The notes under the pieces: model-generated
Databases searched by the model: none
What the model saw: only the letters and a program-made list of their open reading frames with translations
Told to the model about the DNA's origin: nothing
Shown here: positions 58,994-64,000 of the stretch, in pieces
Layout: each line of letters starts with the position of its first letter
Numbering within the stretch: position 1 is the first letter of the stretch
Translations under genes and position numbers: made by a program
Assembly (NCBI GenBank): GCA_026874595.1
Contig: CM049315.1
Coordinates: 78,227,401-78,291,400 of the forward strand
DNA length: 64,000 nucleotides
Direction of reading: 5' to 3'
Source: Sipunculus nudus
Lineage: Eukaryota; Annelida; Sipuncula; Golfingiida; Sipunculidae

Positions 58994-61603
58994 AGCTCAG
59001 CTGACTATAAGTCATCTGAGCTATAGTCGTGGTCCATTGTCCGTCGTCCGTCCGTCTGTCCGTCCGTCCGTCCGTCCGTCCGTAGATGTGGCACGTTTTG
59101 AAACCGTAAGACCTAGGAATCCAAAATTCGGCATAATGTTAGATGTCCCCAAGATCTCCTACCAAGCCGAAAACTGGGTGTTTGCAACTTCGTTCCTTTG
59201 AGAAATTAAGGAAAAACCTCAATTTTTTATTAAAAACCTATTTTCACACTTCAGGACTGCCTATTATCAAAACCACTCATCTGTTTTACCTCATATTTAC
59301 CATAAATATTCCTCTATATAGTTCCTATGTACATGCCAGAAATTATGTCTGTATTATTTAATTTAAAAAAGTTATGGGCCCAAACATAATGCATTTTGTA
59401 AAAAATCAGAAAAGATATTTGATCACTCAACACAAAAAATGTTAATGCTATGGACCTTTTTTCCAGTAATATAACTTTAATTAATCAAAATTAAATTGTA
59501 TACCCAAAATTAGATGAAAATCTTTTAAATTTTTTAAAATATTAATAAAAATAAAAAATTTGTACCTTAAATTTTGCCCAACTTTGACCATGGCACGTTT
59601 TTTTCCTGTAAGTACTGTGGATTTAATTTTCACAGCATGTTTTTGTTAGCATTTCAACTGTTAACACCAAAAATTTGAAACCAGTTGATCAAAAACTGTA
59701 GATTTTAATCAAGTTTTCAAGCACCATGTAACATATTGTTTACATCAAGCTAGTGTTATGCAGTTTGCAAGAGCTCAGCTCCCCAGCTTCAGCTCTAAGT
59801 TCCTTAAATTCGGCATACAGTTAGATGTCTCCAAAATGCCCTACCATGCCAAGAATTTGGTCACTAGGACATTTGAGATATTAATGAAAAACTTCATTTT
59901 TCCATTAAAAACCCATTGTTACACTTCAAGACTGCCTAATATCAAAACCACTGATCTGACTTTAATCATAAATAATATACATATTTTTCATTCTCTATGC
60001 ACATGCCAGAATGATGTCAGTATTGTGTAATTGTTTTAAGTTATGGGCCCAAACATAATGCACTTTGTAAAAAATCAAGAAATATATTTACTCCCTTAAC
60101 AAGAGCATTGCTGAAGCTAAAGATTTTTTTGTCAGGGATGTAACATTTTTTAATCAAGATTCAATTGAATACCCAAAATTAGTTCTGAATTTTTCAAATT
60201 TTATTTAGTATAAATATAAAATTAGTACCTTAAATTTTGCCCAACTGTGACCATGGCACGTTTGTTTCCCGTGAGCACTGTTGATATAATTTTCATATCA
60301 TGCACACATAAGCATTTCAGCTTTTTAGTTTAGAAAGCTGAAAGAAATTGGCCAAAAATTGTAGCTTTTATTAATGTTTTTTATGAGACCCTGTCAGACT
60401 TTGGCTCTCTCCAGCCCCTCTTGAGTCACCTGTATGTTGACCTTGTTGACCTTTCATCAAATTATGCACGCTTGAGGCGAGGCATACATGGAATCCAGGC
60501 AGCTTATGGCAAGCCACAGTTGATCCAAGTGTCCAACCCAACTCATCTAGTAGTTTTAATCAAGAACATAACAAAAAACAATAAATTAATAAATTTTTAT
60601 TGGTTTTTAATAACAAATTAAAGAAAAATAGAAAAGGAATTTGTTAGTTTATAATAACAGGAAATTAACTTGCAGTTACTGATGATATAAGAATCTTGTA
60701 TCGATGGGTAGAATGTCACATATTCCAAATAACACCATGCAGTCACCTGTGGCATTTTTCAGTTCAATTTTAATGATAAAGAAGTAAATCATATTATTCA
60801 TTACTAATCATTAGGGATCATATGAAGGAAATTAGACAAAGATGCAGTTGATAATATTAATCTAGATTCCTGCTGTGTCTAGTGTATACATTGATGTGTA
60901 ATTAGTCCAAAATGAATTTTTTACAGTTATTTTTTAATATAAATAAATCCATAAAACCAGGTACTTATGATCATTATTTAAATGTGTGAATTTTGTATAT
61001 TCTGGATTCTCAACATCATTGTTTGGTGAAAACTGAATAAATTCCAGACATGGTGCAAATACTTTGTAATTGTATTTAAATACGAATATGATTTTGTACT
61101 CCATTATAAAATTTCTTGCATAAAGAATGGGAATTCAGGTAAAAATGAAAATATATGAATACTCGTGCAAATACTTTCAAAATGTATTCATGAATGCATT
61201 CATGAATATATTCTTTAATATTATTTTAATAATCATATCAGTTATATTTCATTTTAAAAAATCATATGATTCTCTTATTATTTTTATTAAAAATTATATT
61301 TGGGACAATATTTGTATTTTTTTTAATAAATAGTTAAACTCTTATATTATATGTTCTGCTTATAAGTTATATGGCCAAGTCAAAATCTGTGTGACAATAG
61401 TACTCCATTTGTTAATAAAATAAATGAAATCAATCCTCTTCCCTGTCTCCAAAGGTACTATCAAAATCATACATAAGCTAAACAACAACAACTCATAATA
61501 CAGCTTATATTTATTACCACACAAAACCAGCATGTGCCTCATTTCTAAATAATATTTTTTTATCATATATAACAGCTGAGCTTCGTGACCCATAGGTCCC
61601 TTG
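58994..61603 (+). mobile_element. Helentron-like (HINE-type) element 2
   Basis: Inserted in the T tract of element A copy 2. Left end AGCTCAGCTGACTATAAGTC; a (CCGT)n microsatellite at about 59042-59088; right end with inverted CAGCTGAGC, an imperfect stem GTGACCCATAGGTCCC, then CTTG and TTT. These termini match element 1, so they are one family. The interior holds a diverged duplication: about 59100-59650 and 59795-60300 share TTAGATGTCTCCAAAATGCC-like and TGCACATGCCAGAATGATGT-like phrases. No helicase or endonuclease coding sequence. Confidence 0.7.
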
Positions 61604-61881
61604 TTTGTGTATGTTATAAAGCTCTCCAAGGGCTACATTTGTGCAAAAAAATTTTCCTGATCGGTCAAACGGTTCCCGAGATATGTGGGTTATTGTGTGG
61701 AAACAGACGCACAAACGGACGCAGAGCACAGAGGAAAGGTCAGAGGTCAAAACAAAATCGGGGCGCAGCAGTTCACATGTGACCCGAACATAATCCCGGG
61801 TTTCATAAAATTCCGCCCAGCGGTTACGGAGGAGTTCTCCTGACACCTACGCGCCGGCGGCGGTGTGCAGCTGAAAACATA

Positions 61882-61928
61882 GTATCTGCCCAAAACAGAG
61901 TTTTGCAAAACTCTGTTTTGGCGGATAC
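61882..61928. other. Near-perfect 47 bp palindrome at the 3' end of element A copy 2
   Basis: GTATCTGCC then CAAAACAGAGTTTTG is followed directly by CAAAACTCTGTTTTG and GCGGATAC; one mismatch and one extra base break perfect symmetry. Copy 1 has only a shorter hairpin here (57654-57673). This should extrude or fold readily and sits immediately before the element's end. Confidence 0.85.
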
Positions 61929-61934
61929 AATTAG

Positions 61935-62447
61935 ACAGCACATGGAGTTACAATTTTATAAGGAGTCCACCTTAGGCTTTGTGCAGTTCCAGGTCAGTTG
62001 AGTCACCTACAGAGCCAGCTGTAGCCACACACTGTCTATTACAAGGTCAAAGGTAATGAAGCCCTTGCTTCACTCCAAGCTATATTACATAATATGTTGG
62101 ACCTGACACAAGTACAGGGTTACAGTCCATATACAACATCAGGCCAGGTAACTTTATACAAAGTTATGACCAGCTCCCATTGCAAAGACAATTGTTTAAA
62201 GTTTAGATTTCAGATGAAGGATGCATCATCAATTTTGTGTAACAAATTGATGTTATACCTAAGAATGACACATTTGCAAAGTGTTGTTACAACTGTCAGT
62301 CAGTGTAAGGGGTAAACAGAATAATTTTTTTTCAAATTTACGTCATCTGAAAACATTTTTACAAAAATACCAATTTCTTCAAATGATATTTTTGTTTAAG
62401 TATAATTTTATATTCATGTTTTACTATACTGCCAGATCATCAACTCG
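61935..62447. other. hAT interior, right side
   Basis: Unclassified sequence between the end of element A copy 2 and the right GC-rich subterminal region. No gene. Confidence 0.45.
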
Positions 62448-62745
62448 CAGCCCGCCCCCCCCCCACCTCCTGCTCAGATGTCATTTCACCCTGGCCCGCC
62501 CCACACTTTCTTAGATGTAGCCCACCCCCGAAGATTCCTATGCGGGGGCCCGCAGGGGACCGTGGGCTGCGGGTCAAAACCCGCCTCACACAGGGCCTTA
62601 GAATGCATGCCCTATTCCAGAGTTTCAGTGTGAAGCTCCATACTTTATAGTATTATTTTGACAATGAGCTGACAATTTAGTGCTCACTTAACAAATTAGA
62701 TATGTTGAGTAGGTATTAAAAGTGCACATTTTGTGATATTTACAG

Positions 62746-62821
62746 GGTATTTTATATGGATTTATAGGAACTGAACTTAAGTTGACTGGTTCATCAGAAG
62801 ATGCTTATGAGCAGACAATGG
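62746..62821 (+). CDS. Possible second exon of the plus-strand gene (weak)
   Basis: A TTTACAG acceptor and a GTAATG donor bound 76 nt, open in phase 0 as required by the exon at 47774. The peptide contains GTELKLTGSSEDAYEQTM, which resembles the L-x-L-x-x-G-S-x-x-x-Y-E pattern just after the first membrane span in CD36-family proteins, but the usual Trp three residues later is Thr. It lies in the loop between two inverted repeat arms, outside the hAT element. A chance open segment in AT-rich DNA is quite possible. Confidence 0.22.
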
Positions 62822-63198
62822 GTAATGTGTGATAGAACAGCAACTCATGAGATGTGATATCAAAGGATATGCAGGTTCCTTAATTAAAGTTAATCAGATG
62901 TGAAGCATAACGACTGTTTATACGTGAGTGTGGTTATGAGCAAACAAATGATCAGTGTTTGAAAACAACTAAGGATATGTAAAATAAATGGTCCAAGGAT
63001 CAACTTATAACTTGATCAAAGGTATTCAAACAATCTTACACCACACCGAATTAAAGCTGTTGAGCCTATTGTGTTGTGAGATGGAAAGTATTGAGTTTCA
63101 CACTGAACCTCTGAAATAGGGCATGTATTCATTTGAGGCAGTTAAGCCTAAGGGCTAGACTGCTGGCAAGGTCAATTTTTCCTGCGGGATGTTTAGCC

Positions 63199-64000
63199 TG
63201 TGTTTTCCAGCATATTTTTGTAGATTTTTCAAAGGATTGTCCTTATTAAGAAGACTTCAGTCATCAGATACAGGAACAGGCCCTTTAATGCACACATCTA
63301 ACTTGGTTGGGAATAACGGACAGCAAGTGTTATATATCTCTGTCTAGCTGAACTTGCAAATAACTTGCAGGATTTAGTGATTGTTGAAAGTACATCCTTG
63401 ATGATCTCAGGGTTGGCATAAATATTCTCAATGACAAATAACTTGGCAGTCTGTGGTCAAAATATTCATGAGTAGTGTTTTCAGGAACAGATAAAGACTC
63501 CAGTTGTATTCAGTAAGCTGGAGCAGTGGTCTCGGGTTAACATAGCAGATATTCCTTCTTCCAAGATGGTCTCCCACCTAACCATCATATGACATGGAAA
63601 TGACAGGTGGCGACACCTGCACTCATTTCACTTTTCATCAGTCTGTGCTTCTATTTTAAGGGAAAATCACATATATATGTATATATAACACATCCCATTC
63701 AATTTAGTTACCATTATCCACAGATCATGCCTGGTGCACAACATATATATATAGCATGTCATAGGTCAGGGGAGCAAGAAAGGTTTAAGGTGGTATTGCA
63801 ATTTTGAAGATACTCTGCATTTCTGGTGTCAGGAATTCTAGGGCTGTCACAACAGGAGACATTCCTTGCCTCACTTAGTCCATGCATCTTTGATTTGGTG
63901 GATACAAATATTCATTTGGTGACTGCCCAAATTCTAGAACTTTTTAAACTAGTCAATGCAAAATAGTCAATCGTAAAAATGTGGGTTTATCATTAGAAAT
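63199..64000. other. Presumed intron, nothing recognised
   Basis: No exon, RNA or array seen. A short AT-rich stretch lies near 63670-63688. Confidence 0.4.

Larger units (their letters stand above)
57861..61934 (+). mobile_element. Element A, copy 2, interrupted by Helentron-like element 2
   Basis: The same CTAGAATACGGGTAGTCGAC start as copy 1 and the same GGCGGATACAATTAG end. Homology to copy 1 stops at 58993 and resumes at about 61604 exactly where copy 1 reads CCATTTTTTGTGTATG, which shows a clean insertion into the T tract. Without the insert this copy is about 1.46 kb; it is longer than copy 1 because of tandem units at 58.2-58.99 kb. 181 bp of other sequence separates it from copy 1. 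Confidence 0.75.
50446..62600. mobile_element. hAT-type DNA transposon, 12.2 kb, non-autonomous and nested
   Basis: Termini are a perfect inverted TAAGGCCCTG (50446-50455) and CAGGGCCTTA (62591-62600). Both sides are flanked by the identical octamer GAATGCAT (50438-50445 and 62601-62608), the 8-bp duplication expected of hAT transposases. Subterminal regions at both ends are full of CCCGCCCCGC/GCCCGC motifs (about 50470-50590 and 62448-62585). The inverted right arm of the host repeat shows the single-copy uninterrupted site (ATGAATACATGCCCTA read on the minus strand). No transposase coding sequence was seen. Most of the length is other elements inserted inside. Confidence 0.82.
50380..63198. 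mobile_element. Inverted-arm repeat whose left arm is split by a hAT element
   Basis: The left arm comprises 50380-50445 and 62609-62645 (GGCTAAACAGCCGGCAGGG, ..., TAAACTGCTTGCACATGAAT, GCCCTATTCCAGAG, TTCAGTGTGAAGCTCCATAC). The right arm at about 63080-63198 is its reverse complement: GAGTTTCACACTGAACCTCT, AAATAGGGCATGTATTCATT, and GATGTTTAGCC at the outer edge. The arms are about 105-120 bp. About 430 bp of loop separates them once the hAT insert is removed. It could be one foldback element or two opposed copies of a short repeat. Confidence 0.7.

Noticed and set aside
1-64000. CRISPR array or prokaryotic defence system suggested by the many regular repeats
   Set aside because: Arrays have no unique spacers of constant length, no cas-like genes are present, and the window is clearly eukaryotic nuclear DNA.

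Overview
This is an AT-rich, gene-poor stretch of a metazoan nuclear genome. Intron-split genes with GT-AG junctions, long introns, abundant (AT)n microsatellites, minisatellites and nested DNA transposons all show this. The repeat style (T-tract-inserting elements with a CCGTCCGTC microsatellite core, a ~300 bp family ending in TGCCTCCGCC, runs of AGGTCA motifs) points to a marine lophotrochozoan, most likely a mollusc and perhaps a bivalve. That placement is inference; no rRNA, mitochondrial or marker gene is present.

Only two genes can be supported. The first, on the minus strand, is an olfactomedin-domain secreted protein: a 5' coding exon at 31745-29867 (signal peptide, ~370-residue coiled coil, Ser/Thr-rich linker with a furin-type RARR site) and a 3' exon at 9078-8306 holding the whole olfactomedin domain. 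The two junctions are phase compatible (A|GT makes one Ser codon), giving 883 residues across one 20.8 kb intron. The second, on the plus strand, begins at 47774 with a 40-codon exon encoding a short cytoplasmic tail plus a membrane segment, reminiscent of the CD36/SCARB/LIMP-2 family N-terminus. Most of that gene lies beyond the window.

Layout: 1-8.1 kb is downstream flank of the olfactomedin gene, with a degenerate transposon fragment and two tandem arrays (about 40 bp and 29 bp units). The 9.1-29.9 kb intron is packed with minisatellites (33, 36, 63, 15 and 37 bp units), microsatellites, a tRNA-derived SINE-like copy and MITE-like repeats. From 32 to 47.6 kb is intergenic DNA with MITE-like elements, a cluster of ACCGTTAC motifs in both orientations, and candidate regulatory DNA. 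From 50.4 to 63.2 kb, inside the presumed first intron of the second gene, lies a four-level transposon nest: an inverted-arm repeat split by a 12.2 kb hAT-type element (perfect 8-bp duplication GAATGCAT), which carries a Helentron-like element and two copies of an unclassified element; the second of those copies is itself split by another Helentron-like element.

The most notable signals are the precisely dissectable nest, the AGGTCA-A-AGGTCA (DR1-like) sites carried in many copies by the Helentron-like element, and the architecture of the olfactomedin protein. No CRISPR, operon or prokaryotic system is present. All calls are by eye; no database search was run.
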